A DNA stretch of 53,619 nt from a bacterium (GCA_028712365.1 JAQTQE010000011.1:1-53619), one strand, 5' to 3'; shown: positions 1 through 7,832, numbered from the stretch's first letter. Made by a program: numbers and translations. The notes: generated by a model from the letters alone, not told the origin.

Positions 1-1
1 T

Positions 2-1804
2 GAAGTGATCGGCGCCAATTGCAGTGCCGGGCCGCAGGAATTGTTGGCCGTAGCAAAAGAAATGACCGCGGTAGCTAATGTCCCGGTGATCATCCAGCCC
101 AATGCCGGCTTGCCCAGGTTGGAAAACGGGAAAACTGTTTTTCCTCTTGAAGCTGCTGGATTTGCCGCATTTGCCGCTGCTTTTGCTAAGGCCGGTGTAA
201 GGTGCCTGGGCGGATGTTGCGGAACCACGCCGGAACACATAAAGATGCTAAAAGCTGGAAGCTTGAAGCTGAAAGTAAAGATAAAAGATAAGAGCGATAA
301 AACATACCTGACTTCGAGGACGAAGACGGTGGAGATAGGGGATTATCCGGTTATTATCGGTGAACGGATAAATCCAACAGCCAGGAAAACTTTAGCTGAG
401 GCTATTAAATCCAAGAACTTTTCACTGGTGTTGGCAGAAGCCAGGACCCAGGTTGCTGCTGGCTGCGACCTCTTGGATGTCAATGTCAGTGTCCCGGGGA
501 CCAATGAGAAAGAAACGATCAGGAAATTTGTTCTTGATTTGAGCTCCCAAATAAACAAACCATTGGTCCTGGATTCACCAAATGCGGAAGTGATCGAGGA
601 GGGTTTGAAACAGTTTCCCGGTAAAGCCCTGGTTAATTCGGTTACCGGTGAAAAAACAAAATTAAAGAAAATCCTGCCGCTGGTCAAACAATATGGCGCG
701 GCGATCATCGGTTTATGTATTGATGAACAAGGTATCCCTAAAACCTGGCAAAAAAGAGTAGCGATCGCCGGCAAAATAATCAAAGAGACTGATGCTTGCG
801 GCATTCCCCGGAGTGATGTTTTTATTGATTGCCTGACTTTGGCTATCTCTGCTGAACCAGGCAGTACGCTGGATACAGTACGGGCGATTACTGAGATTAA
901 AAGGAAATATGGCGTAAGAACCGTTCTGGGTGTCAGTAATGTCTCCCATGGGTTACCCAATCGTAGCCTGGTTAATGCCAGTTTCCTGGGTATAGCTATT
1001 GCGGCCGGCCTGGATGCTGTTATCATGAATCCCCTGGATGGGAAGATGCAGGAAGCATTACTGGCTGCGGCTTATCTTTCAGGTAAAGATACTAATGGGC
1101 AAAAATACCTGGCGAGTTTTGCGCCCTCCACTAGTGCTTCGGCGGGCAAGCCCGCAGTCGAAGCGCCTGCAGGCTTGGGCACTAATTTAAAACAAAAGAT
1201 CATTGTTGGAGATAAAGATGGTATATTGCAGCTGACGGAACAACTTTTAACCGGCGCCAAAGCCTTGGCTATTATCAATCAGGAAATAATCCCGGCCCTG
1301 GAAGAAGTGGGAATAAAATATGATAGTAAAGAATATTTCCTGCCGCAGTTAATGATAGCAGCTGAGTGCGCTCAGATAGCAATGAAGCGCCTGCGGCAAG
1401 AATTGGTGAAGAATGACTCTGCCGGTTCGCAAGAGCAGGTTACTATTGTTTTTGCCACGGTCAAAGGTGATGTGCATGATATTGGTAAAAATATTGTCAT
1501 CGCGATCTTACAGAATTATGGCTATAACATTATTGACCTGGGCAAAGATGTTGACCGGAGTAAAATATTAGCGGCGGTGAAGAAGCATAAAGCTGATATC
1601 GTGGCTTTGTCCGCGCTGATGACCACGACTATTGTGGAAATGCCGGCTATCATAGCCGCTTTAAAGCAGGCCGGCTTGAAAGTAAAAACAATGATCGGCG
1701 GAGCAGTAGTGACCAAGGATTATGCTGTTAGTATCGGCGCGGATGCCTATGCTAAAGACGCGGTCGAAGCGGCGCGCGTTATAAAAACTCTCGTTGGTCG
1801 TTAA
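2..1804 (+). CDS. metH: Cobalamin-dependent methionine synthase-like methyltransferase (5' partial)
   Basis: The start lies upstream of the window; the frame is already open at base 2. In order I see the end of the homocysteine-binding barrel with its zinc cysteines (GANC, then GGCCGTTPEH near residue 70, counting from base 5), a pterin-binding domain beginning at GERIN (119-123) with DVNVSVPG, a helical cap, and a B12-binding domain with the cobalt-ligating DxHxxG motif at 489-494. The protein ends right after the B12 domain, so the AdoMet reactivation domain of E. coli MetH is absent, as in some anaerobes such as Thermotoga. It would transfer the methyl group of methyl-tetrahydrofolate to homocysteine. 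Next to metV and metF it belongs to folate one-carbon metabolism. A palindromic insertion lies in frame between the pterin and cap domains (see 1132-1184). Confidence 0.93.
   Translation, partial: EVIGANCSAGPQELLAVAKEMTAVANVPVIIQPNAGLPRLENGKTVFPLEAAGFAAFAAAFAKAGVRCLGGCCGTTPEHIKMLKAGSLKLKVKIKDKSDKTYLTSRTKTVEIGDYPVIIGERINPTARKTLAEAIKSKNFSLVLAEARTQVAAGCDLLDVNVSVPGTNEKETIRKFVLDLSSQINKPLVLDSPNAEVIEEGLKQFPGKALVNSVTGEKTKLKKILPLVKQYGAAIIGLCIDEQGIPKTWQKRVAIAGKIIKETDACGIPRSDVFIDCLTLAISAEPGSTLDTVRAITEIKRKYGVRTVLGVSNVSHGLPNRSLVNASFLGIAIAAGLDAVIMNPLDGKMQEALLAAAYLSGKDTNGQKYLASFAPSTSASAGKPAVEAPAGLGTNLKQKIIVGDKDGILQLTEQLLTGAKALAIINQEIIPALEEVGIKYDSKEYFLPQLMIAAECAQIAMKRLRQELVKNDSAGSQEQVTIVFATVKGDVHDIGKNIVIAILQNYGYNIIDLGKDVDRSKILAAVKKHKADIVALSALMTTTIVEMPAIIAALKQAGLKVKTMIGGAVVTKDYAVSIGADAYAKDAVEAARVIKTLVGR
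1132..1184. repeat. Palindromic element inside metH
   Basis: The outer arms TAGTGC (1132-1137) and GCACTA (1179-1184) are reverse complements. Inside lies a strong hairpin: GCTTCG plus GCGGGC (1136-1147) pairs with GCCCGC and CGAAGC (1150-1164) across a 2-nt loop and a 3-nt bulge. The self-complementary GCCTGCAGGC follows at 1165-1174. The element stays in frame and encodes a low-complexity Ser/Ala/Gly/Pro stretch between two MetH domains. This resembles in-frame palindromic elements known from Rickettsia, but I only infer that it is mobile. Confidence 0.6.
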
Positions 1805-1833
1805 CCGATCGTGGTTCGTCGAAAAGGACGCAA

Positions 1834-2472
1834 ATGATCATAACTAAACAGAAAGAATTGAATAAGATATTGGAACAGCTGAAAGGCAAAAGTAAGGTTT
1901 TTGTTGTTGGGTGTGCCGCGTGTGCCACCAAATGCGCGACTGGCGGAGAAGAGCAAGTGAAAGCCATGGCGGAAGAATTGGCAAAAAACCAAAAAACGAT
2001 AACCGGGACTATAGTACTGGATACTCCTTGTGATATGCGGATCGTTAAAAAAGATCTGCTGAATAACGATAAAGCCAGGCAAGCTGAAAGCTTGGTGCTT
2101 TTAGCCTGCGGTGCCGGGGTTCAGTCAATTGCCCAGGTCTGCACGGATATTTACTTGGTACCGGTTTTGGATACGTTATTCTTGGGGTCGATCGAACGAC
2201 TTGGTAATTTCAACCAGTACTGCTCCTTATGCGGGGACTGTATTATCGACGAAACCGGCGGTCTTTGCCCAGTGACCCGTTGTGCTAAAGCATTAGTTAA
2301 CGGTCCGTGCGGTGGAGCGATCGGCGGCAAATGCGAAGTGAATTCTGATCAGGACTGTGTTTGGATCCTGATCTATGAAAAACTTAATAAAAACACCGCG
2401 CATATTAAAAAGTACAGGAAAATTAAGAGCAATACCAGTATCACTAAACCGCAGAGGATCAAGAGCAGATAG
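1834..2472 (+). CDS. metV: MetV-like methylene-tetrahydrofolate reductase C-terminal domain protein
   Basis: 212 aa. The protein is rich in cysteine, with an N-terminal GCAACATKC cluster and a C-terminal set (CSLCGDC, then CPVTRC, then NGPCGG and GGKCEV). This is the pattern of the MTHFR_C family, which includes MetV of acetogens. In those organisms MetV forms a complex with MetF and carries metal or Fe-S centres that link methylene-THF reduction to a low-potential electron donor. The gene sits between metH and metF, as expected for such a partner. The last ~25 residues are basic and poorly conserved in style. Electron donor and cofactors cannot be read from the sequence. Confidence 0.85.
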   Translation: MIITKQKELNKILEQLKGKSKVFVVGCAACATKCATGGEEQVKAMAEELAKNQKTITGTIVLDTPCDMRIVKKDLLNNDKARQAESLVLLACGAGVQSIAQVCTDIYLVPVLDTLFLGSIERLGNFNQYCSLCGDCIIDETGGLCPVTRCAKALVNGPCGGAIGGKCEVNSDQDCVWILIYEKLNKNTAHIKKYRKIKSNTSITKPQRIKSR

Positions 2473-2541
2473 TACAGGGAATCAATCATTAAACCTGATA
2501 CCCTGATTATCTGATATACGTATTTAGAATTAGGAGAACAC

Positions 2542-3402
2542 GTGACTTTTAAGGAAGCCTTGAAGAGTAAGAAATTTATTATAACCGCGGAGTTATTCCC
2601 GCCCAAAGGTACCAATATACAGCCTTTACTGGAGAAAGCCAGGCTACTGCGCGGTAAAATTGACGGCTTTAACGTGACGGATAATCAAAGGGCAGTGATG
2701 AGACTGGGTTCATTGGCTATTTGTCGCCTCTTGCAAGAACAGGGATGTGATCCGATCTTGCAGATGACCTGCCGGGACCGCAACCGCATTGCCTTGGAAT
2801 CTGACTTGCTCAGTGCCAGTGTTTTAGGAATAGAGAATATCCTGGTTTTGAGCGGTGATCATCCGACGCAGGGAGACCATAAAGAAGCCAAGCCAGTGTA
2901 TGACCTGGACCCGGTACAACTGCTGAAAACAGCCAGGACTTTAGAAACAGGCGTTGACCTGGTTGGTAAAAAACTTGACGGTTCACCCCAATTCTGCCTG
3001 GGCGCGGTAGTAAACCCGCTGGCTGATCCACTTGATCTGCAGTTGGCTATGATGGAAAAGAAAATAGAGGCTGGCGCTGAATTTTTCCAGACGCAGCCGA
3101 TCTTTGATTCTAAATTATTGGAAACATTTGTCGCTAAAACCAAGGAATTTAATGCTAAAATATTGATCGGGGTTTTCCTGTTAAAATCAGCCCAGGTGGC
3201 GATCTTTATGAAAGAAAAATTAGGGATCAATATTTCTTCCCATTATATTGACCGTTTGCAACAGGCAACCAGTCCTTTGGACGAAGGTATCACTATTGCC
3301 GGTGAATTGATCTCGCAAATGAAGCCTCATGTCGACGGGGTACATATTATGGCCCTGGGCATGGAAGAACATATACCGGGAATACTGAATAAAGTAAAAT
3401 AA
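2542..3402 (+). CDS. metF: Methylenetetrahydrofolate reductase
   Basis: 286 aa, normal for MetF. It begins at GTG with a good ribosome site (TAGGAGA at 2531-2537). The N-terminal TAELFPPKG, the NVTDNQRA segment, QMTCRDRNR and VLSGDHP are typical of the TIM-barrel MetF family that reduces 5,10-methylene-THF to 5-methyl-THF. No C-terminal regulatory domain is present. Its neighbour MetV is likely its electron-transfer subunit, and the methyl-THF made here is the substrate of the upstream MetH-like enzyme. The three genes form a compact one-carbon operon. Confidence 0.93.
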   Translation: MTFKEALKSKKFIITAELFPPKGTNIQPLLEKARLLRGKIDGFNVTDNQRAVMRLGSLAICRLLQEQGCDPILQMTCRDRNRIALESDLLSASVLGIENILVLSGDHPTQGDHKEAKPVYDLDPVQLLKTARTLETGVDLVGKKLDGSPQFCLGAVVNPLADPLDLQLAMMEKKIEAGAEFFQTQPIFDSKLLETFVAKTKEFNAKILIGVFLLKSAQVAIFMKEKLGINISSHYIDRLQQATSPLDEGITIAGELISQMKPHVDGVHIMALGMEEHIPGILNKVK

Positions 3403-3403
3403 G

Positions 3404-3448
3404 GGGTCAATAAAATAGGATCAAATTATAGACACTTTTAAGTGACCC
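3404..3448. repeat. Short inverted-repeat element between metF and DUF59 gene
   Basis: GGGTCA (3404-3409) and TGACCC (3443-3448) are perfect inverted ends around an A+T-rich core. The core contains a small inner hairpin, CACTT-TT-AAGTG (3433-3444). The form resembles a remnant or miniature inverted-repeat element, and it separates metF from the next gene. It could instead be a weak transcriptional signal. Confidence 0.35.
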
Positions 3449-3465
3449 GTTTTCGAGGGGGGTTT

Positions 3466-3708
3466 ATGATTTTCCAAGACGAGATCCGTGCCATTTTGAA
3501 GGAAGTAGTTAATCCGGAATTGAATGTCAGCATTGTCGATGAAGGGATTGTCAAGGACATCAGGGTGGAAGACACAAAAATAAGCGTTATCCTCTCATAT
3601 CGCTATGCCGGGACCCCGTTAGCAGAGTATTTTTCTTCACTGATCAAACAAAAGATCGAAGCTATGCAGGGCGTTGACAGCGTTGTTGTTGAGTTTACCG
3701 GGGAGTAA
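3466..3708 (+). CDS. MIP18/DUF59 family protein (putative Fe-S assembly or carrier factor)
   Basis: 80 aa from the ATG at 3466, chosen because a strong ribosome site (GAGGGGGG, 3455-3462) precedes it; a GTG at 3442 would add eight residues that fall inside the preceding inverted repeat. The protein shows the family layout of a short helix, then NPELNVSIVDEGIVKDI, matching the DPELxxxIVDLG signature. Relatives (SufT, PaaD, the N-terminal part of some Mrp/ApbC proteins) act in Fe-S cluster maturation. Next to Fe-S-rich MetV and cysteine-rich RseC, a role in cluster supply is plausible but inferred. Confidence 0.75.
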   Translation: MIFQDEIRAILKEVVNPELNVSIVDEGIVKDIRVEDTKISVILSYRYAGTPLAEYFSSLIKQKIEAMQGVDSVVVEFTGE

Positions 3709-3713
3709 AAGTT

Positions 3714-4115
3714 ATGATGCTGGAAGAAACAGGGCGGGTGATCAGGATAGAAGGATCGCGAGCGATCGTGGAAATGGATCGCCATTGTGCCTGTGCCCAC
3801 TGCGGTATCTGTACCACCGGCAGCCAGGATACCATGGAGATCGTGGCTGAGAACAGCCCCGGTTCCAAGGTAAATGACCTGGTTAAAGTAGCTGTCTCCG
3901 GTCCGGTCATTTTGAGATCCGCCTTTATTGTTTATATTATCCCTCTTTTTGGTTTGGTCCTCGGTTATCTTGCGGGCCGGCACATCAGTGGTGAAAAACT
4001 GGGTGTGGTCTTGGGGATCAGCGGGGTAGCTTTGATATTATTGGGCCTTCATTTTTATGATCTGAAATTGAAAAGGGAAAACAAATTGATCGTGCGGATT
4101 ACTGAAATATTGTAA
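3714..4115 (+). CDS. rseC: RseC/MucC family membrane protein
   Basis: 133 aa. The N-terminal cytoplasmic part carries the cysteine cluster HCACAHCGIC (about residues 22-33). Two hydrophobic helices follow (about 67-85 and 95-115), and then a short basic tail. This is the SoxR-reducing/RseC architecture. In many bacteria rseC lies beside genes of the Rnf electron-transport complex or other low-potential redox systems. No rnf gene is visible here, but the metV-metF context agrees with a redox membrane role. It starts 5 bp after the DUF59 stop, so the two are probably cotranscribed. Confidence 0.8.
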   Translation: MMLEETGRVIRIEGSRAIVEMDRHCACAHCGICTTGSQDTMEIVAENSPGSKVNDLVKVAVSGPVILRSAFIVYIIPLFGLVLGYLAGRHISGEKLGVVLGISGVALILLGLHFYDLKLKRENKLIVRITEIL

Positions 4116-4128
4116 ATACGATTACGCG

Positions 4129-4148
4129 CCTGCCTGCCGTCAGGCAGG
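4129..4148. repeat. CCTGCC-type palindromic repeat, copy 1
   Basis: CCTGCCTG and CAGGCAGG form a perfect 8-bp inverted repeat around CCGT, in the gap before the PorV-like gene. The flanks (ATTACGCG before, GGATTCCG after) recall those of the second copy at 5679-5698, so both belong to one dispersed intergenic family. Confidence 0.75.
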
Positions 4149-4196
4149 GATTCCGAAAAACGGATTTCGCGGATTAATATCCTAGGAGGGTGAGAA

Positions 4197-5237
4197 GTGC
4201 CAAAAGAAAAAATAGGGAAAATAATAGTATTATTAATCTTAATTGCCAGTAGCGCCTGGGCGGAAAAGGCCCCTGTCGAATATGATGCTTTTGATGGACA
4301 GGTAGTGGGAGCCAGGGCAATAGGTATGGGAGAAGCTTTTGCCGGGTTGAGCAATGACGCTTCAGCGCCCTTTTGGAACCCGGCTGGGTTAGCTATAATG
4401 GGCACAAATTCTTTTACCATTTGTTCATATCTGCAAAGAGAAAGCAGCGCCAAATGGGATGATGTTATTAAAAGTGATCCTTTGCGGGGCGGGAAACTGG
4501 CTTATATTAGTTTTGCTTCACCCAGCGGCGCTTTATCAATCCGTCCCTTATCAAAAATAACCAATAACACTTACACTAATAATAATGGCGTGGAACAATG
4601 GGTGGACAAAAAGATCAACGTCAATGAAATAATGTTAACTACGGCCAGAATGTACAAGGAAAATGTTTATACCGGGGTAAGCTTGAATTATCTCAATAGT
4701 AACTTGTCACTAGCCCAGCGCACCAAAGATGCGACCAGTGATGTGACCAGCATTAATGTGGACACGGGTAACGGCTGGAGCTTGGACCTGGGAATGGTTT
4801 TTGTCCCTAGCTCGTATCTGTCTTTTGGTATCAGCGCTATTAATACCATCGGGTATATGTATTGGAGTGATTATGACAAGAACCGGTTACCGCTTACCTT
4901 GAACTGCGGGGTGGCAATGACCCTGCCGCAAAAGATCACATTCATGTATGACATAAAAAGGATCTATTATACTGATCATGAGGATTTGACTACTAAACAT
5001 GTTGGCGCGGAGATGTCCGTATTGAGCATGTTTATTTTTAGGGCGGGAATGAGTGGGGAGAACTGGAATGACCCGGATAAAGTGGCCTACACTTTCGGCG
5101 TAGGTTTTTCAGATAAAGGATATATGCTGGATATGGCCATGAAGAAAAATAAGATCAGGGATTCGGTAATCCCTGATCAATTTTCAACTATCTCTGTCTA
5201 TGTGGTTTCTTTGAGTATGCCTTTTGGCAGTAACTGA
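4197..5237 (+). CDS. PorV/PorQ-like outer-membrane beta-barrel protein
   Basis: 346 aa from a GTG start with AGGAGGG at 4184-4190. A signal peptide ending SSAWA (about residue 22) is followed by GARAIGMGEAFAGLSND and FWNPAGLA. This is the N-terminal signature of the PorV/PorQ/UPF0164 family, related to FadL-type barrels. The rest alternates polar and aromatic residues as a barrel would. It most likely sits in the outer membrane. PorV proteins of Bacteroidetes serve type IX secretion, but homologues occur widely in other diderms with unknown roles. No type IX machinery is seen here, so its substrate is unknown. Confidence 0.75.
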   Translation: MPKEKIGKIIVLLILIASSAWAEKAPVEYDAFDGQVVGARAIGMGEAFAGLSNDASAPFWNPAGLAIMGTNSFTICSYLQRESSAKWDDVIKSDPLRGGKLAYISFASPSGALSIRPLSKITNNTYTNNNGVEQWVDKKINVNEIMLTTARMYKENVYTGVSLNYLNSNLSLAQRTKDATSDVTSINVDTGNGWSLDLGMVFVPSSYLSFGISAINTIGYMYWSDYDKNRLPLTLNCGVAMTLPQKITFMYDIKRIYYTDHEDLTTKHVGAEMSVLSMFIFRAGMSGENWNDPDKVAYTFGVGFSDKGYMLDMAMKKNKIRDSVIPDQFSTISVYVVSLSMPFGSN

Positions 5238-5279
5238 TCAGCGTACAGAAGAAAGGGTATTTTTTTGTGACCGCTGATC
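5236..5279. terminator. Weak inverted repeat between convergent genes
   Basis: GATCAGCG (5236-5243) and CGCTGATC (5272-5279) are perfect 8-bp inverted repeats with a 28-nt loop that contains a run of seven T. It lies between the ends of the PorV-like gene and rpmB, where a shared terminator is expected. The long loop makes this a weak call. Confidence 0.3.
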
Positions 5280-5285
5280 GCTGAA

Positions 5286-5474
5286 TTAAGCTTTCTGGAC
5301 AGCTTCGCTGCGGATGCATTTGGTACAAACGTATTTTTTGGCTGTTTTCCCATCCAGTTTGACCCTAAGCTTCTGCAGGTTGACATGGAAACGTCGTTTA
5401 CTGGCTTTGTGAGAATGGCTTATTTTATTACCGGATGTCGCATGTTTACCGCAAATTGAACATTTGATCTGCAT
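5286..5474 (-). CDS. rpmB: 50S ribosomal protein L28
   Basis: 62 aa and the only gene on the minus strand. It starts MQIKCSICGK and contains KRRFHVNLQKLRVK, the conserved L28 core. Two CxxC pairs (C5/C8 and C50/C53) mark it as the zinc-binding type of L28. A ribosome site AGAGGTG (complement of 5479-5485) lies just upstream. It is divergent from recG, a common arrangement in bacteria. Confidence 0.95.
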   Translation of the reverse strand: MQIKCSICGKHATSGNKISHSHKASKRRFHVNLQKLRVKLDGKTAKKYVCTKCIRSEAVQKA

Positions 5475-5496
5475 AATTCACCTCTTTTATTTTTAA

Positions 5497-5631
5497 TTTG
5501 GCAAGCGAATAACACGAATAAAAAAAACGAATGTCTCGAATATTTTAATACATGATTAGAGTAATCCACTATTATTCGAGTAATTCGGTGTCTTACTTAT
5601 AGCATATTTATTAAACTTTGGCAAGAGAATA
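5497..5631. repeat. Direct repeat flanking the rpmB-recG control region
   Basis: TTTGGCAAGCGAATA (5497-5511) and TTTGGCAAGAGAATA (5617-5631) match at 14 of 15 positions, 120 bp apart. They bracket the A+T-rich region that holds the CGAAT pairs at 5506-5587. Confidence 0.5.
5506..5587. promoter_or_regulatory. Three CGAAT-N4-CGAAT pairs
   Basis: CGAAT occurs at 5506-5510 and 5515-5519, and again at 5528-5532 and 5537-5541, each pair spaced by 4 nt. Its complement ATTCG occurs at 5574-5578 and 5583-5587 with the same spacing. Two direct pairs and one inverted pair in 82 bp of divergent promoter DNA could be an operator. They could also be decayed intergenic repeats. Confidence 0.35.
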
Positions 5632-5635
5632 TTTT

Positions 5636-5654
5636 GGGTTTCTTAGAGAAACCC
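5636..5654. other. Small hairpin upstream of recG
   Basis: GGGTTTC (5636-5642) and GAAACCC (5648-5654) pair perfectly around a 5-nt loop. It lies in the presumed recG leader, 5' of the palindromic repeat. Its function is unknown. Confidence 0.4.
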
Positions 5655-5678
5655 ATGATTACGCGAATTCCAAAAACA

Positions 5679-5698
5679 CCTGCCTGCCGGCAGGCAGG
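5679..5698. repeat. CCTGCC-type palindromic repeat, copy 2
   Basis: A perfect 20-bp palindrome, CCTGCCTGCC followed by GGCAGGCAGG. It is flanked by ATTACGCGAATTCC (5658-5671) and by GGGATTACACAG after it. It has no stop codon in the recG frame, so it creates a false N-terminal extension of RecG containing PACRQAG. Confidence 0.85.
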
Positions 5699-5720
5699 GA
5701 TTACACAGATTAGAGCTAAT

Positions 5721-7790
5721 ATGGATCTACATAAAAACGTACAATATCTTAAAGGGGTGGGGCCGCAGCGGGCCAACCTCCTGAAAGATATTGGGATTCT
5801 CACTGTCTATGACCTGCTGACCTATTTCCCCCGCGATTATGCCGATCGCAGCCAGCTTAAGCTAATCGCCCAACTGCATCCCGCAGAAACTACCACCATC
5901 CAAGCCACGGTACTTCGTCACCAGGTGATCTACACGCGGTCCCGAAGGCAAATACTAAAAATTGCGGTCAGCGATGGCACCGGAACCGTGATCCTGGTGT
6001 GTTTTAACCAGTCTTACTTGAAAAACTATCTGCCCCAGGGAACAACAGTCATCGTCAGCGGTAAATTTGAAAAAGCCGCAAACCGGAAAAATGTTTATGA
6101 AATTAAGAATTTTGTATATGAAGTATTATCCGGGGACCATGAGGACCTGATCCATACCGGCAGGATCGTTCCGATCTATAGCGTGACCCAGCAACTAAAC
6201 ATGCGTTTTCTGCGGGCTTTGATCCGCCGGGTGCTGGATGAATATAAAGAAGGTTTAGTTGAATATTTACCAGAAAGCATCAGACAACAGGAATTCCTGC
6301 TGACTTTTAAGGAAGCAGTGGAATGGATGCATTTCCCGCCTGATTTTCCCACCCAGCAGCAAGCCAGGGAGCGCTTGGTGTTTAGCGAGTTTTTTTTACT
6401 GGAAACAGCGCTGGCGATGAAACATTTCGAACAGCAACACCAGGCTAACGGGATCGCTTATACTATCCATAAGACCTTGCTGACGCCTTTTAAGGAATTA
6501 CTGCCTTTTGAATTCACTGCTGACCAGATAAAGGTGATCAGTGAAATTTTCGCGGATATGCAATCAACCAGGGTTATGAACCGGCTATTACAGGGAGATG
6601 TAGGTAGCGGTAAGACCATTGTCTCCTTTTGTGCCATGCTCCTAGCAGCTGAAAACAAGTACCAGTCAGTTTTAATGGCGCCGACCGAGATACTGGCGGA
6701 ACAGCATTTTATTTACCTGCGCAAATACCTGCTGCCGCTGGGGCTGAATGCGGTTCTTTTTACCAGCGGTATGGATAAGAAAATTATCCGGCAGAACCAG
6801 GAAGCGCTGGTTCAGGGAACAGCCCAGATCGCTATCGGGACCCATGCTCTCCTGGAAGAAGACGTGGTGTTCCAAAGACTGGGACTCATCATTGTGGATG
6901 AACAACACAGGTTCGGGGTCAGGCAACGCTCCTTGCTGCGGCAGAAGGGACACAACCCTGATGTTTTGGTCATGACGGCTACTCCTATCCCCCGTTCACT
7001 GTCTTTGACTGTTTATGGAGACCTGGATGTTTCTACGATCAGGGAATTGCCGCCCGGCAGGAAACCGGTTAAAACCTTGAAAGTAAATGAGCCAGAAGCT
7101 TATCAATTCATAAAAAACGAACTCAGCGGCGGGCATCAGGCTTTTGTAGTCTATCCTTTGATCGAGGAATCGCCGAAGTTTACTTTAAAAGCCGCTAAAA
7201 AGATGGCGTTGGACCTGCAAGAAAAGGTATTCCCTGATTTTCGGGTCGGGTTGTTGCATGGCCGGTTAAAAGTAAAAGACAAAGAACAGATCATGCAAGA
7301 TTTTGTCGCCAAGAAAATTGACCTGTTGGTAGCTACTACGGTAGTGGAGGTAGGGATCGACGTAGCGAACGCCACCGTGATCATGATCGAGCATGCTGAA
7401 AGATTTGGCTTGGCCACCCTGCATCAGTTGCGTGGCCGCGTGGGACGGAGCAGTGCCCAGTCATATTGCCTCTTAAGCGCTGAAGACAAAACCGTCGACG
7501 CTCGCAGCAGGATCAAAGCTATGCTGGAAACCACTGATGGATTCAAGATTGCTGAAGAAGACCTGAAAATCCGCGGGCCGGGTGAGTTTTTTGGGGTCAG
7601 GCAGCACGGCTTGCCGGAATTTAAAGTCGCTGACCTGGCGCGGGATTTTACTTTGTTAGCCCGGACTCGGGAGTTAAGCTTTGACCTGGTGCGGCAGGAC
7701 TCCCGCTTAACCAATCCTGATCATCGTTTACTAGCCGCGGAGATCAAAAAGATTTTTGCCGGGAGAATAAATTTAATACATATCGGTTAA
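5721..7790 (+). CDS. recG: ATP-dependent DNA helicase RecG
   Basis: 689 aa from the ATG at 5721. The reading frame is open further upstream (to 5634), but that part crosses a palindromic repeat. RecG proteins normally begin close to a VQYLKGVGP segment, which here starts at residue 7. The wedge/OB domain fills about 1-230. The helicase core has Walker A GDVGSGKT (292-299), DEQH (393-396) and motif VI QLRGRVGRS (569-577), followed by the RecG C-terminal segment. The enzyme remodels stalled forks and Holliday junctions. The start lacks a clear Shine-Dalgarno sequence, so its position rests on family length and alignment from memory. Confidence 0.96.
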   Translation: MDLHKNVQYLKGVGPQRANLLKDIGILTVYDLLTYFPRDYADRSQLKLIAQLHPAETTTIQATVLRHQVIYTRSRRQILKIAVSDGTGTVILVCFNQSYLKNYLPQGTTVIVSGKFEKAANRKNVYEIKNFVYEVLSGDHEDLIHTGRIVPIYSVTQQLNMRFLRALIRRVLDEYKEGLVEYLPESIRQQEFLLTFKEAVEWMHFPPDFPTQQQARERLVFSEFFLLETALAMKHFEQQHQANGIAYTIHKTLLTPFKELLPFEFTADQIKVISEIFADMQSTRVMNRLLQGDVGSGKTIVSFCAMLLAAENKYQSVLMAPTEILAEQHFIYLRKYLLPLGLNAVLFTSGMDKKIIRQNQEALVQGTAQIAIGTHALLEEDVVFQRLGLIIVDEQHRFGVRQRSLLRQKGHNPDVLVMTATPIPRSLSLTVYGDLDVSTIRELPPGRKPVKTLKVNEPEAYQFIKNELSGGHQAFVVYPLIEESPKFTLKAAKKMALDLQEKVFPDFRVGLLHGRLKVKDKEQIMQDFVAKKIDLLVATTVVEVGIDVANATVIMIEHAERFGLATLHQLRGRVGRSSAQSYCLLSAEDKTVDARSRIKAMLETTDGFKIAEEDLKIRGPGEFFGVRQHGLPEFKVADLARDFTLLARTRELSFDLVRQDSRLTNPDHRLLAAEIKKIFAGRINLIHIG

Positions 7791-7803
7791 GGCAAACTCT
7801 GGG

Positions 7804-7832
7804 TTGATAAAAAGTAATTAATGTGGTATGAT
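7804..7832 (+). promoter_or_regulatory. Sigma70-like promoter of coaD
   Basis: TTGATA (7804-7809), a 17-nt spacer and TATGAT (7827-7832) form a near-consensus promoter 26 nt before the coaD start. It suggests coaD is not only read from recG. Confidence 0.6.

Noticed and set aside
343-1026. 227-codon minus-strand frame opposite metH
   Set aside because: It is a shadow of the metH frame, with no ribosome site or recognisable motif.
5634-5720. N-terminal extension of RecG
   Set aside because: The extra 29 codons cross a hairpin and the CCTGCC palindrome and contain repeat-encoded residues; the RecG family begins near residue 1 of the ATG at 5721.
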